64,000 nucleotides of DNA from Cesiribacter sp964504565 (GTDB lineage Bacteria; Bacteroidota; Bacteroidia; Cytophagales; Cyclobacteriaceae), in assembly GCA_964504565.1 (NCBI GenBank), contig CAZDEY010000001.1, positions 186,001-250,000 on the forward strand, given 5' to 3'. Below, in pieces: positions 1 to 8,866 of this stretch. Made by a program: the position numbers and the translations under genes. The notes beneath the pieces were generated by a model. It was not told the origin of the DNA. It was given only the letters and a program-made list of their open reading frames with translations, and ran no database searches. The number at the start of each line of letters is the position of its first letter. Within the stretch, counting starts at the first letter, position 1.

Positions 1-104
1 AACTGCTCTACCGGCTCGGGTTGTTCAGGTTCAATTAGGGGTTCATCTTCCGGCGAACAGGCCAGCAGACTACCCACAGCTATAAGATAGAAGTAATACT
101 TCAT
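1..104 (-). CDS. Lipoprotein, N-terminal part only
   Basis: The reading frame opens at an ATG near base 104 and runs out of the window, so only about 34 residues are visible. They form a lipoprotein signal peptide (hydrophobic core, lipobox LLAC) followed by an acidic Pro/Glu linker. The mature domain is not visible. The upstream same-strand neighbour is an MbnP-family protein, and such genes are commonly paired with an MbnH/MauG-type di-heme cytochrome c peroxidase. That identity would fit here but is inferred only from the neighbour. A hairpin separates the two genes. Confidence 0.6.
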   Translation of the reverse strand, partial: MKYYFYLIAVGSLLACSPEDEPLIEPEQPEPVEQ

Positions 105-109
105 ACCAG

Positions 110-151
110 AAAAAAGGAAATGCCCGGCCCAGTAGTTCCGGGGCCGGGGCA
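110..151 (-). terminator. Hairpin terminator after the MbnP gene
   Basis: A GC-rich inverted repeat (about 122-130 against 141-150, with one bulge) is followed on the minus strand by a run rich in T at 110-120. It lies just downstream of the MbnP stop codon and fits an intrinsic terminator for that gene. Confidence 0.7.
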
Positions 152-158
152 TAATTAT

Positions 159-1022
159 TTACATAGAGCCGTGATTGTGCTCATCGTTATGCACATGGTG
201 AATCATGAACATACCGGTATAGTTATTGGCTACTTTAGGTGAGAAAGGGTTAGCCATAACAACTGGATTCTCGGCTAGGCTAACCTGAGTAGTTCCACCA
301 TTAAACACCCGGCTAATATCGGCCGTAATGTGCATACTCGGGGTTTCATTGCTGCGTACTTGGGCAGAGCTTCCATTAATCTTTATTGTTACTTCTCGGA
401 TGTTATTCAGGGTAGGACTGTCTTTATCGTAGCCGCCAAAGCCGCCAATATGGTAGAAGTACATATCCTGAGGGGCCTGATCGGAACCATTGTTCACCTG
501 AGGCGACGTGCCTTCCATTTTAAAGAAAATATAGCCGCTGTTCCAAGTCCAGTACATATCGGCAGCGGCCCCGCCGGCCCCCTGGTCTAATACGCCGGTG
601 CGCTCATCTGGACCCATAGTGCTGCGTAGGCTATCTACTCCTACAATAAAGCTTACTTCGTTATAATTACCTTCGGGCAGGTTTTCAAACGTAAACTTCT
701 GGCTGGCTGCATTGGCTTCGTCAATTAACTGGTAGCTATCCAGTTGCGGTACTACGTACTCGCGGCCGTCTTCGGTACGAAATACAAAGTTACTAACAAA
801 GTACTTTAGGGTTTTAATATCGTAGGTTTCGTCGGTGCTGTTGGTATAATTAGTATTTAGCTGCAAATCGGCAGAGCCAAAAACATTGTCAAATTTTAAC
901 TCGACTGCCCCGGTTTGGCTAGGGTCAATTTCGGGCTCGGCCATTTCATCTTCGCAAGAAATTAGTGCTGTAGAAAAGGTGGCCAGAAGGGTAATTCGGT
1001 ATAGATTAGAAAAGAATTTCAT
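159..1022 (-). CDS. MbnP-family metal-binding lipoprotein
   Basis: The 287-residue protein has a lipoprotein signal (lipobox LISC near residue 23) and a mature domain typical of the MbnP family: a LKYFVSNF strand, a VGVDS motif, a YWTWNSGYIFFKMEG block in mid-protein and a His-rich tail (HHVHNDEHNH). MbnP proteins are exported copper-binding proteins first known from methanobactin operons, where a tryptophan is modified by the partner MbnH; Bacteroidota carry many homologues without methanobactin genes. The WTWN block could hold the equivalent Trp. The next gene downstream starts as another lipoprotein, and upstream lies a small Cys-motif protein. The metal and the role (copper handling) are inferred from the family. 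Confidence 0.82.
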   Translation of the reverse strand: MKFFSNLYRITLLATFSTALISCEDEMAEPEIDPSQTGAVELKFDNVFGSADLQLNTNYTNSTDETYDIKTLKYFVSNFVFRTEDGREYVVPQLDSYQLIDEANAASQKFTFENLPEGNYNEVSFIVGVDSLRSTMGPDERTGVLDQGAGGAAADMYWTWNSGYIFFKMEGTSPQVNNGSDQAPQDMYFYHIGGFGGYDKDSPTLNNIREVTIKINGSSAQVRSNETPSMHITADISRVFNGGTTQVSLAENPVVMANPFSPKVANNYTGMFMIHHVHNDEHNHGSM

Positions 1023-1148
1023 TGTAGTACAATTAGCGTAATGTTAATAATATAGAAATAGGGCACGAATTTCTTATAATGAAACGTGCAGAACAACCAG
1101 CTTGGTATTTCGCAGAACTACCAAAAAGCCAGTAAAATCAGTACAATA

Positions 1149-1520
1149 TTACGCTAAGCTGGGCGGATGAAATATTGCCCCACTATACTTTTGCGGCTGA
1201 CCCAAATTAAGGACTACAGTAAATGTAGGATTGCCTGATTGTGCCAGTGCTAAAGGAAAATATACCGGGCTATAAGCCAAAAAAGTTTGCTCGGCTTTGT
1301 TGATCAGTTGCAGGCCCTCAGAGGTATTATCGGAATGCTCGGCCAGTTGCTGCTTTACCTGGCACATACCGTTACACTGCAGCTCGGGCTTATCCTGATT
1401 AATACAGAGCACCTCAGCAATGTAGTTGTAGTCGATATAATAGTTAGCCAGCACGCCCAGGTTATACAGGGGCTGCACCAAGATAAGCAGGGCAAAGGCT
1501 ATGGCGGCTACTGGCTTCAC
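1149..1520 (-). CDS. Small membrane-anchored Cys-motif protein
   Basis: The 123-residue protein has one N-terminal hydrophobic segment (residues 4-25) followed by a conserved-looking stretch with three cysteines: C39 in the sequence AEVLCINQDKPELQC, then CNGMC with KQQL after it. The pattern C-(9)-C-(3)-C followed by a Lys/Gln-rich helix resembles a small uncharacterised Bacteroidota family seen beside TonB receptors and MbnP genes (from memory, not searched). The cysteines would face the periplasm and could bind a metal or form disulfides. It precedes the MbnP gene on the same strand with a 126-base gap. The exact function is not known. Confidence 0.62.
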   Translation of the reverse strand: MKPVAAIAFALLILVQPLYNLGVLANYYIDYNYIAEVLCINQDKPELQCNGMCQVKQQLAEHSDNTSEGLQLINKAEQTFLAYSPVYFPLALAQSGNPTFTVVLNLGQPQKYSGAIFHPPSLA

Positions 1521-1710
1521 TACTTACAAAGGTAAGTCAAGGGGCGTTAAGTTCATATTAGTAATCAGTATTTCGGTATTGTAAGAAAACAAATTAAGCT
1601 CAATACCATATTACAAAGCAGCTAACAGTAGTACCTTGATTATTAAATTACTTCGGAAAGAAAGTCTTACTACTTGATACTTTATACTTACTACTTGTGT
1701 CTTCAATAAA

Positions 1711-1745
1711 CAAAAAAACTCAGGCAAATACTGCCCGAGCCTTTC
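1711..1745 (-). terminator. Hairpin terminator after the DUF6607-like gene
   Basis: An imperfect inverted repeat (CTCAGGCA / TGCCCGAG, 1719-1739) is followed on the minus strand by a run of T (A7 on the plus strand at 1712-1718). It sits about 50 bases after the stop of the gene that ends at 1791. The rest of 1523-1790 shows no gene. Confidence 0.7.
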
Positions 1746-1790
1746 CACTGTGAAATATTTATTTTAGATGGATTTTAGGTCGCGTTGGGG

Positions 1791-2747
1791 TTACTTAGCA
1801 GTTGCCAGTTTTTGGTCGCTTTTAAGGTGCTGCTGAATCAGCGCCCGTATAGCCTGGCGAGCCTCGGCGCTCTGGTAGTTCTTAGCCTGAAGCAGCTCAT
1901 CCTGCAGGCCAAATAATTTCATGAAGAGCATCTGGCCGCTGGCCTCATCTTTCTGAACCAAATGAATGGGCTGGCGGCTGGCAAACAGTTCATCCCATAC
2001 GGCGCGCACATCGGCCCAGTAGGCTCCTTTAGCCTGCCACCAGTCTTCGGCTACCTGGCAGTTGCTCATATCGGTTCGGTAGTAGGTATTGAAGCCTTTT
2101 TCCTGCGCCAGCAGCTTGTCGCCCTCCGCCGAGCGAATCACCTTATCGTTATCTTCCTCGTGCACCCAGCCCTTATCCACAATTTCCTGGCGGTTGCGGC
2201 GCACCATTACGTTGTAGTCGCTGCGTTTGCTGAACTCGCGGCGGGGCAGCGGGGCATCGGCGGTAGCCTCCCAGTAGTGGCGACCGTCGGCGTGCACCCA
2301 GCTGGCAGTGCCTTCGTAGCGGGGGCTGTCGTCAACCTGATACACTTTTTGGGTCCATTGGCCGGCTACTTCCTTGGCGGGTTTTTGGGTATACTGCCAG
2401 GTATTGTCCTGATTATAGGTATACAGTTCGGTGTTTTCGTACAGCCAATCCTGCCGCCAGTGCTTAATAATCATGGTGTCGCCTACTACCAGCAGATGTT
2501 GCAGCACAATTTTGTTGGGGCTGTCTTCCACCACGGTTACGTACTCGGTGCCGCCGCTGCGGTAGTTCGGGTGAAACTTATAGGCCGTATCGGGCGCAAA
2601 GGTTTCGGCAAAATTAAAGCGGATGTCGTAGCAGCCGGCCATACTCTTAATAGCCTGCCGATCCAGTTCCTTCTTGTTTTTACTTTTCTGGGCCGGGCTT
2701 AGCAGGGCCGTACCGGCCAGCAGCAGCGTTAGTAAGGTCTTTTTCAT
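1791..2747 (-). CDS. DUF6607-like exported protein
   Basis: The 318-residue protein has a cleavable signal peptide (about residues 1-19) and no membrane segment after it. The start of the mature part (RQAIKSMAGCYDIRFNF) and the many Trp/Tyr/Arg residues resemble the DUF6607 family of exported Bacteroidota proteins; this is recognised by eye. The fold and reaction are unknown. It follows the DoxX-like gene by 54 bases and lies downstream of the HmuY and TonB receptor genes on the same strand, so a role alongside heme or metal uptake is suggested by position only. A hairpin terminator follows it, closing the transcription unit. Confidence 0.6.
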   Translation of the reverse strand: MKKTLLTLLLAGTALLSPAQKSKNKKELDRQAIKSMAGCYDIRFNFAETFAPDTAYKFHPNYRSGGTEYVTVVEDSPNKIVLQHLLVVGDTMIIKHWRQDWLYENTELYTYNQDNTWQYTQKPAKEVAGQWTQKVYQVDDSPRYEGTASWVHADGRHYWEATADAPLPRREFSKRSDYNVMVRRNRQEIVDKGWVHEEDNDKVIRSAEGDKLLAQEKGFNTYYRTDMSNCQVAEDWWQAKGAYWADVRAVWDELFASRQPIHLVQKDEASGQMLFMKLFGLQDELLQAKNYQSAEARQAIRALIQQHLKSDQKLATAK

Positions 2748-2801
2748 ACTATGTTGAATGAATGAATAATTGAATGAAAGAATGAATGAGTAATTGAGTG
2801 A

Positions 2802-3251
2802 TTAATTTAGGGCGGGTTTAGTAGGCAAAAAGGCGTACTTCAGTTTAGGGTAGTGGTAGGCCAGCAGGTACAGGTTAGCCAGCAGGTACAGCAGGGTTAG
2901 CAGTAGTTCGCCGGTTTCGTGCGGCTCCAGAAATAGGTGAAACAGAAAAATATTCAGCGTAAGCGGTACCAGCATTACCGCCCCCAGCAGCGATAGTACC
3001 TGGCTCAGCAGCAGCACTCCGCACAAAATTTCGGTAACGCCCAGCATTGGCCAGAAGTAGCCGGTTTGCTTAAGCCCGCCAATAAAACCCTTAATTTTAA
3101 CTACGTGGGCGGGCAGTTCGGTAGCCGGTGCCGAGGCCGGCGGGGGCTTAGGCACAAACTTCTGGATGCCGCCGTAAATAAACAGTACGCCCAGGGCTAC
3201 GGTAATTGCGCGGTAGACCCAGCGGCTTAGGTTTTGGTAAGAAGCGTTCAT
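2802..3251 (-). CDS. DoxX-like four-helix membrane protein
   Basis: The 149-residue protein has four predicted transmembrane helices (about residues 10-28, 62-85, 88-107, 113-131) and an early GGIQKF motif, which matches the small DoxX/DoxD-like family of inner-membrane proteins. A Pro/Ala-rich loop separates helices 1 and 2. Members are linked to quinone or redox functions, but no activity can be read here. It lies between the HmuY gene (216 bases upstream) and the DUF6607-like gene (54 bases downstream) on the same strand. Confidence 0.65.
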   Translation of the reverse strand: MNASYQNLSRWVYRAITVALGVLFIYGGIQKFVPKPPPASAPATELPAHVVKIKGFIGGLKQTGYFWPMLGVTEILCGVLLLSQVLSLLGAVMLVPLTLNIFLFHLFLEPHETGELLLTLLYLLANLYLLAYHYPKLKYAFLPTKPALN

Positions 3252-3467
3252 ACGTACAAGGAATGAATGAGTGTCCTGAAACAGGTTCAGGATGACGGGT
3301 GAATGAGGGAATATGTACTGATATTCAGTACGCGACTCATTATTAAAATCTAATTTAAACCTGACCGGTTAAGTAATGAGAAAGTTAACTGTAGTGCATT
3401 GATTATTAGATAATTACCGTAAGAAAATCTAAATACTTTGTACTTAATACTTAGATCCACTTACAAG

Positions 3468-4838
3468 TCACTTAACTAACTGGTACTCAAATTCCGGCTT
3501 ACCGCGCTCGCCGTTGGCGGGGGTTAAGCGGGTAAACCGCAGCTTATACACATTGCCTTCCGAGTCTTCAATCAGGTAGAAGCGATCTTGCCGCAGACTA
3601 GGTTGGCTGCTGGGGCCGCCGCCCACCCGCCAGCTTTCGCCCAGGGCATCAAGCTCACTCCGAAAGTCAACCTCGGCCAGGTGGCGCTGGTCAAACGCCT
3701 CGTACGATACCAATTCGGTAAACACCGTAGCTACCCGGGTACCGTGGCGGTTAATTACTACAAAATCGTTGAAGTTATAGGGGATAAGCTGCCCTCGCGA
3801 GGGAAACAACTCGGTATAGGTGCCGTATTGCAAATCCCAATTGGTGCGGGCGGGCTCTACACTTACTTCGGCACCGTTACTAAGGTTAACAAAGCTGAAG
3901 TTGGTGGTTGGGTCTTTGCTTACGCTTAGGGTTTGGTAAGAAGTAGCGGCAATATCGGCATACTGCAGCAGGTAGCCGTTTCCCTCGCGCAGCACGCGTA
4001 CTTTCTGCCAGTTACGGTTGCCCTCGCGCTTCACAATAAAAACCCGGTTTTCGGCTTCGTTGGCGCTTATTTCGCCAAAGGCGGTGGTTTGCAAGTTGCC
4101 GTCGGGCGTATCTACCCAGGGCGCTGCCGCAGCGGTAGCACTTTGTCCTACCTGCATTTCCCAGCCAAACCCTACGGTATCGGCGGCGGTAACCGCGTTC
4201 AAATCGTACTTGGGTATCGGGCGGGCCATGGTGCTGGCTGGGCTGTTCAGCACTACGTAGTACTCACCAGCTTCGGTATAGAAGCCTAAATCCCAACTGT
4301 ACTTCTCTACCCGCGTTTGCTGCTGCTTACTTAGGTCAATAAACACCTGGTGGCTAAAGCTGCTGTTATCGCCGGCGTTAAGCGTTAGGGTGCCGCCGGG
4401 GGCGGTAAAGTTTTCGCTGAAGGTAAGGCGGGTGGTAGCTCCGCTGCCAATAATGGCCCGGCCGGTAACGCCGGTTAGGGTAAAGTTAATGCTTTGGTCC
4501 TGCTGAATATTAAGTCCGCTGCCGCTGTGTACTGTAAATTGTACCGACTCGCTGCCGGGCTGATAGGGTAGTACAATGGTACTGTTTTCCGCGTCGGGCT
4601 GGGTGTAAAAGTCGGCGGCTGGGCCGTAGGTTAGGTTACCGGCCTCTAAGGTTATGGTAAGCTCACCCGCGCTTTCGGCTGGGCGGGCAAAGTTTAGGCT
4701 AATAGTAGCCAAATTCTGCGCTGAGGATATGCCTACTTCGGAACTAGCAAAATTTAGGTTTACCGGTGCCGGGCTTTCGTCTTCGCCGCAAGCCAGCAGG
4801 GCCCCGGCTAGTAAGGGTAACAGGTAGAGAGATTTCAT
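3468..4838 (-). CDS. HmuY-family heme-binding lipoprotein with N-terminal Calx-beta-like domain
   Basis: The 456-residue lipoprotein (lipobox LLAC near residue 17) starts with a beta-rich region of about 130 residues resembling a Calx-beta domain. From about residue 150 it has the HmuY pattern: a KYSWDLGFYTEAGEYYVVLN block, a second NWDLQYGTYTE block, and the C-terminal RFYLIEDSEGNVYKLRF strand. HmuY proteins are surface or periplasmic hemophores that pass heme to a HmuR-type TonB receptor. The receptor gene lies immediately upstream (its stop is 32 bases before this start), so the two form a hmuR-hmuY-like pair. Heme-ligand residues cannot be assigned with certainty. The extra N-terminal domain makes it longer than classical HmuY, which is about 200 residues. 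Confidence 0.8.
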   Translation of the reverse strand: MKSLYLLPLLAGALLACGEDESPAPVNLNFASSEVGISSAQNLATISLNFARPAESAGELTITLEAGNLTYGPAADFYTQPDAENSTIVLPYQPGSESVQFTVHSGSGLNIQQDQSINFTLTGVTGRAIIGSGATTRLTFSENFTAPGGTLTLNAGDNSSFSHQVFIDLSKQQQTRVEKYSWDLGFYTEAGEYYVVLNSPASTMARPIPKYDLNAVTAADTVGFGWEMQVGQSATAAAAPWVDTPDGNLQTTAFGEISANEAENRVFIVKREGNRNWQKVRVLREGNGYLLQYADIAATSYQTLSVSKDPTTNFSFVNLSNGAEVSVEPARTNWDLQYGTYTELFPSRGQLIPYNFNDFVVINRHGTRVATVFTELVSYEAFDQRHLAEVDFRSELDALGESWRVGGGPSSQPSLRQDRFYLIEDSEGNVYKLRFTRLTPANGERGKPEFEYQLVK

Positions 4839-4870
4839 CTTGATTTATTGAGTTAGCGTGTAGTGTATGC

Positions 4871-7138
4871 TTAGAANNNNNNNNNNGACCCAGGCCTACC
4901 ATTAGCGGCCCGCCACCGTGCACCCCACCCCCGCCCGAGCCAGCCAGGGTAGTTTCATTGGCAAGGTTTTTAGCCCCCACTTGGGTGGTGAGGCCGCCCG
5001 CCCAGCGTTTGCTCAGGGTAGCATCCAGCGTATGGAAGCCGGCTATTTGGCTTAGCTGAGGCGGAGCTTCCGGCGCAGTACCGGCGGTGTAGCGAGGAGT
5101 GGGGCCGGTATACTTATAAAACAGGTTGGCGCTCAGCTTCGGCTTAGGCCAGGTATACTGCAGGCTGCTTACCAGCTCGGGCGAGTACAAAAACTTGCGT
5201 AAGCCGGCACCCTGGTATTCAGTATATAGCTGCTGGTAAAGCCCAACTACGCCCCCGCCCAGGCTGGCCTGCCACCGCGGGCTACGGTNNNNNNNNNNCT
5301 GGCTTTGCAGGTTTACGCCCTGCGACTGAAACTCGCTAATGTTGAGGTAGGTGGTAATTATGCGGCCCTCGCGCTGGCGTTCTACAAAGCCTATGCTGTT
5401 GGTTTTGTGGTTGTAAAAGCTGCTTAGGCTGAGCGTAAGGGGCAGTTTGGCGTTCTGGTAGGTATAGCCGAACTGCAGGCTGTGGCTGTGCTCCGGTTCC
5501 AGCTCGGGGTTGCCGTAAATGGCGTGGTTGCTGTCTACAAATTCGTGGTAGAGTTCGCGCAGGGCGGGGGCTCGGTAGCCCCGGCCGTAACTAAAACGCA
5601 GGCTGCTGTGCTCCGCCGGCGAGTAAAGTACGTTAACCGATGGCGTAAGCGGGCCGGGGTAGGCCGAGTTATAGGTAGCCCGCAGGCCCGGCCGCAGTTT
5701 TAGTTTAGTATGTATTTTGAATTCGGCCGAGGCAAAGAGGGCGGCATCGGTAAGGCGTTGGGTGCCGGCCAGTAGTTTGCTGCCGCCGCCGCTTTCCTGC
5801 GTAGCTTCCAGGCCCAACTGGGTGCTTAGCCACGGCCGCTGCAGCAGGTTNNNNNNNNNNNNNNNNNNNNNNNNNNNNNNNNNNNNNAAAGGCCGAACGG
5901 TAAACCAACTGCTGGCTCAAGCCCGGCTGAAGCGTATTGGCTCCGCTTTCCGGAAAGTAGCGGTAGTAGGCGGTGCTCCGCTCAAAATCGGTATAAGCGG
6001 CGGCCACGGCCAGTTGGGTTTGCTGCCACTGCCAGTCGGCCTGCAGTTGGTGTATTAGCCGGTTGGTGCGGTAGTGTACATCCTGCGCCGAAGCTTCGCG
6101 CCCCCCCGAGCCGGCCAGTACCGGGCCTAAATTTTCCAGTAGCTCNNNNNNNNNNTTTACTTTGTAGAAGATGCTGTGCCGGCCGGACTCGTGGCGCTGC
6201 ATCGCCTCGGTTAGGTACTGAGTTTTAGGGAACCAGGCTTTGTTGCGGCCTTCGCCCTGGCCCTGCCAGCCGCCAAAGTAGTTAAGCCGACTGCTCAGCT
6301 GGGCGTACCAGGCCGGACTAAGCTGGTAGCCTAGCAGCAGGTTAGGCGAATGGCTGCCCTCTTCAAAGTAGGAAAACTCGCTGCCGGCGGTTTCCTGCTG
6401 GTAGCCCGCCTGTAGCTGAAGCTTGCCGGCAATGCCCTTCTTGGTAATAATATTGATAACCCCCGCCAGGGCATCGGCCCCAAAATTTATGGCCATGGGG
6501 CCTTCCACTATTTCAATGCGCTCAATAGTGGCTACGTCAATTTGGTTAATATCAATTTCGTTGGCCACGCCGCCCCGCCCTACCAGCGGCACGCCATCCA
6601 GCAGTACCTTAACATTTTGGCCCGAGAAGCCCTGCAGGTTTATGTTAGAAGTGCCCATGGCGTTGTCGCGGGCAAAACGCAGGTTAAGCTGGTTAGCCAA
6701 GGCTTCTTGCAGGTTTAGGGCACCGCGGGCCTCAATTTCCTGGGCGCTAATGGTAGTTACCTGGTACACCGAGTTCTTGGCCGACTGCGGTTGGTATTGG
6801 CCGGTAACCACCACCTCGGGCAGTTCGGCAACCTCTTCAGTAAGCAGTATATGTACAGGCTGGCCCGGCCCGGCTGCCGGCGTAATGGTTTTTTGGCGGC
6901 TGGTATAGCCAACCGCCGATAAACGAATAGTTAGCGAAGTAAGCGGCAGTTTAACCAGCGAAAAGTTGCCGAGCGTATCGGTAGTAGTGCCTTGGCCGGT
7001 AGAAAGTACTAGCACCGAGGCCCCGGCTATAGGCTGGCCAAGGGTAGTGGTTACCCGGCCCTTTAGGTTGGTATAGCCCTGACCCTGAACGTGTTGCATG
7101 ATGCTCCCAAGTATTATGATGAGAATTAGGCTTCTCAT
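4871..7138 (-). CDS. TonB-dependent outer-membrane receptor (HmuR-like), interrupted by assembly gaps
   Basis: The gene begins with a signal peptide, then a CarboxypepD_reg beta-sandwich (about residues 22-105), a plug domain with DGVPLVGRGG and GADALAGVINIITKKG, and a 22-strand-type barrel. Four N runs lie inside it: 4877-4886, 5289-5298, 5851-5887 and 6146-6155. Across the 37-N run the coding frame shifts, but the protein continues sensibly on both sides, so the shift is a gap-size artefact. After the last gap the sequence TTC TAA (Phe-stop, 4871-4876) gives the expected C-terminal Phe of an outer-membrane barrel, so the gene ends there. HmuY follows directly; the pair should import heme. 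Two Fur-like boxes lie upstream. Confidence 0.85.
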
Positions 7139-7146
7139 TATTTTTA

Positions 7147-7222
7147 TTTAGATTAATTCTAATTGATGGTAAATATAGAGCAGGCTTAGCGAAAATCAAG
7201 CGCTATTAAGATTAATTCTAAA
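7147..7222. promoter_or_regulatory. Two Fur-like boxes upstream of the TonB receptor
   Basis: Two near-identical AT-rich inverted repeats, TTTAGATTAATTCTAA (7147-7162) and TTAAGATTAATTCTAAA (7206-7222), lie 9 and 68 bases upstream of the receptor start. The arms TTAGA/TCTAA and the placement ahead of a heme-uptake pair suggest a Fur-type iron-responsive operator. The assignment is by resemblance only. The remainder of 7139-7394 shows no gene. Confidence 0.45.
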
Positions 7223-7394
7223 TAAAATTTTTGTGAACTATGGGGAGGGTGGGTACTAAGGAAGTGCTCTGGCAACTATTGTGTAGAAACTAGTATAGCC
7301 CCACCGAAAACGATGCCTGAACTACAAAATAAATGCTGACTAGCTAGATAACAGCTAAAACCAACCTTATATCAATTCTATAGCAAAACTGAAC

Positions 7395-8450
7395 CTATAC
7401 GCCCGGGGCCGGCTCGTGGTACACTACGTGCAGTACGGTTTCGCCTACGGCCTGCAGTGTTTCTTTGGAGATTATATCAATATCATCCTGCAGGGTATGG
7501 TGGTAGCTACCGAAGTAAAAGTCATCGGCCGGATCGTACTGGATAATATCTATGGAAGGTACGCCACCCTGGTTCATAAAGTAGTGATCATCGGTAACCT
7601 CGCTACTGGCTTTAGCTATAAAGTGGTTACCATGCCCTAACTCCTGACCCCAGGCCCAAACCTTCTTAACCACACTGGGGGCAAACTGGCGCGAAAAACC
7701 TTCTTGGTAGAACAGGGCATCTTTAGCCCCAACCATATCGAGCAGAATGCCGTAGTAGGCGGTGTAATTAGGAGTATGCTTACGGGCAGCCCAGTACTGA
7801 CTGCCCAAGCACCAATACATTTTGCCCCGCATGGCATTGGCTTGTTGTAACTCTTCGTCGTAAAACTCAGGCTCACCCCAATCTTCACCGTCAAATAACA
7901 CCAAGTCTACCCCAACGTCAGGAAGCTGATTTTGGCTAAGCAGACGGGCTACCTCCAATAGAACAGCTACCCCACTGGCTCCGTCGTTAGCACCGGCTAT
8001 TGGTCTTTGCCAGTTCAAGCTATCGGTGTCTTTATCGGCAAAGGGGCGGGTATCCCAGTGGGCGGCCAGCATCAGGCGTTTTTTGGCTTCGGGTTTGTAG
8101 CTGGCAATTATATTTTTAAGAAAGAGTTCCTGACCGTCGTAGGTTTCGGCGGTAAAATCCTGTTCGATTACCTGGGCTCCGTAGCCCTTTAGGGTTTCTA
8201 CCAACCAACTGCCGGCCAGGCGGTGTTCTTTAGTATTAGGTACGCGGGGGCCAAAAGCCAATTGCTGCTCAACGAAGCTGTAGGCCGAGTCGCCGGAAAA
8301 TTGCGGTACACTTATCCCTTCCAGTCGCTGCACCCGGGGCTGAACCACTTTCGGTTTCTCTTCAGCCCGGCGTTCCGGTTTATCGTTGCAGGCAGTTAGG
8401 GTGGCAAACAGGCTTAGGGCTAGTAGTAATTTAGAACTGAACGTTTTCAT
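7395..8450 (-). CDS. M28-family glutaminyl-peptide cyclotransferase-like lipoprotein
   Basis: The 351-residue protein (ATG at 8450 chosen because it begins a clean lipoprotein signal, lipobox LTAC; ten extra upstream codons lack signal character) has the glutaminyl cyclase/M28 zinc motifs in order: FGPRVPNT, AHWDTRP, GANDGASG, DGEDWGE, WCLGSQYWA and a late HHTLQDD. The Asp and Glu of GANDG and DGEDWG and the late His are the expected single-zinc ligands. Family members convert N-terminal Gln to pyroglutamate on exported proteins; in Bacteroidota this is a common modification of proteins leaving the signal peptidase. It stands alone on the minus strand. Confidence 0.85.
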   Translation of the reverse strand: MKTFSSKLLLALSLFATLTACNDKPERRAEEKPKVVQPRVQRLEGISVPQFSGDSAYSFVEQQLAFGPRVPNTKEHRLAGSWLVETLKGYGAQVIEQDFTAETYDGQELFLKNIIASYKPEAKKRLMLAAHWDTRPFADKDTDSLNWQRPIAGANDGASGVAVLLEVARLLSQNQLPDVGVDLVLFDGEDWGEPEFYDEELQQANAMRGKMYWCLGSQYWAARKHTPNYTAYYGILLDMVGAKDALFYQEGFSRQFAPSVVKKVWAWGQELGHGNHFIAKASSEVTDDHYFMNQGGVPSIDIIQYDPADDFYFGSYHHTLQDDIDIISKETLQAVGETVLHVVYHEPAPGV

Positions 8451-8866
8451 GCAGAGCAAAGTAATTGAAGCTTTCGGCAACTTCCTAACTTAAGTAACCG
8501 GCAATTTAGTATTAGCCTCCGAAAGTATTAGCCCTGAACATGAGGAGCTTAATTCATAAAGGTATATTAGTCGACTGTTAAGCGGTTAAGATGTGGGTTT
8601 TATTTTTGGCTTTGTACCGTAATGCGTATCTTATTAGAAGTAGTGTAATGAAGAATTATACATACAGTTTTACCATCCCCCAATCAAGAGATTTGGTTCA
8701 ATCTGGAGCCTAGGACTATCTTTGCCAGCATGGCTTTCGCCAAAATCAGAAATTTATTAGATTAGTGACATAATTAGATTGATGACATAATAGGTATAAC
8801 AGCAATTGCTGTTATACGGATGTTACCTGCAAGCTAACAGATGATCCAACACGCCTATAAAGTTGA
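8451..8866. other. Intergenic region with a perfect 24-bp palindrome
   Basis: No convincing gene is seen in these 416 bases. The notable element is a perfect palindrome at 8794-8817 (GTATAACAGCAA and its complement), followed by GGATGTTACC. It marks the left edge of an AT-rich stretch and resembles the palindromic junctions found after the next two genes. Confidence 0.6.

Noticed and set aside
1962..2702. Long plus-strand open frame of 246 codons opposite the DUF6607-like gene
   Set aside because: It is antisense to a gene with a signal peptide and terminator, has no start context and a low-complexity hydrophobic translation; it is a shadow of the real frame.
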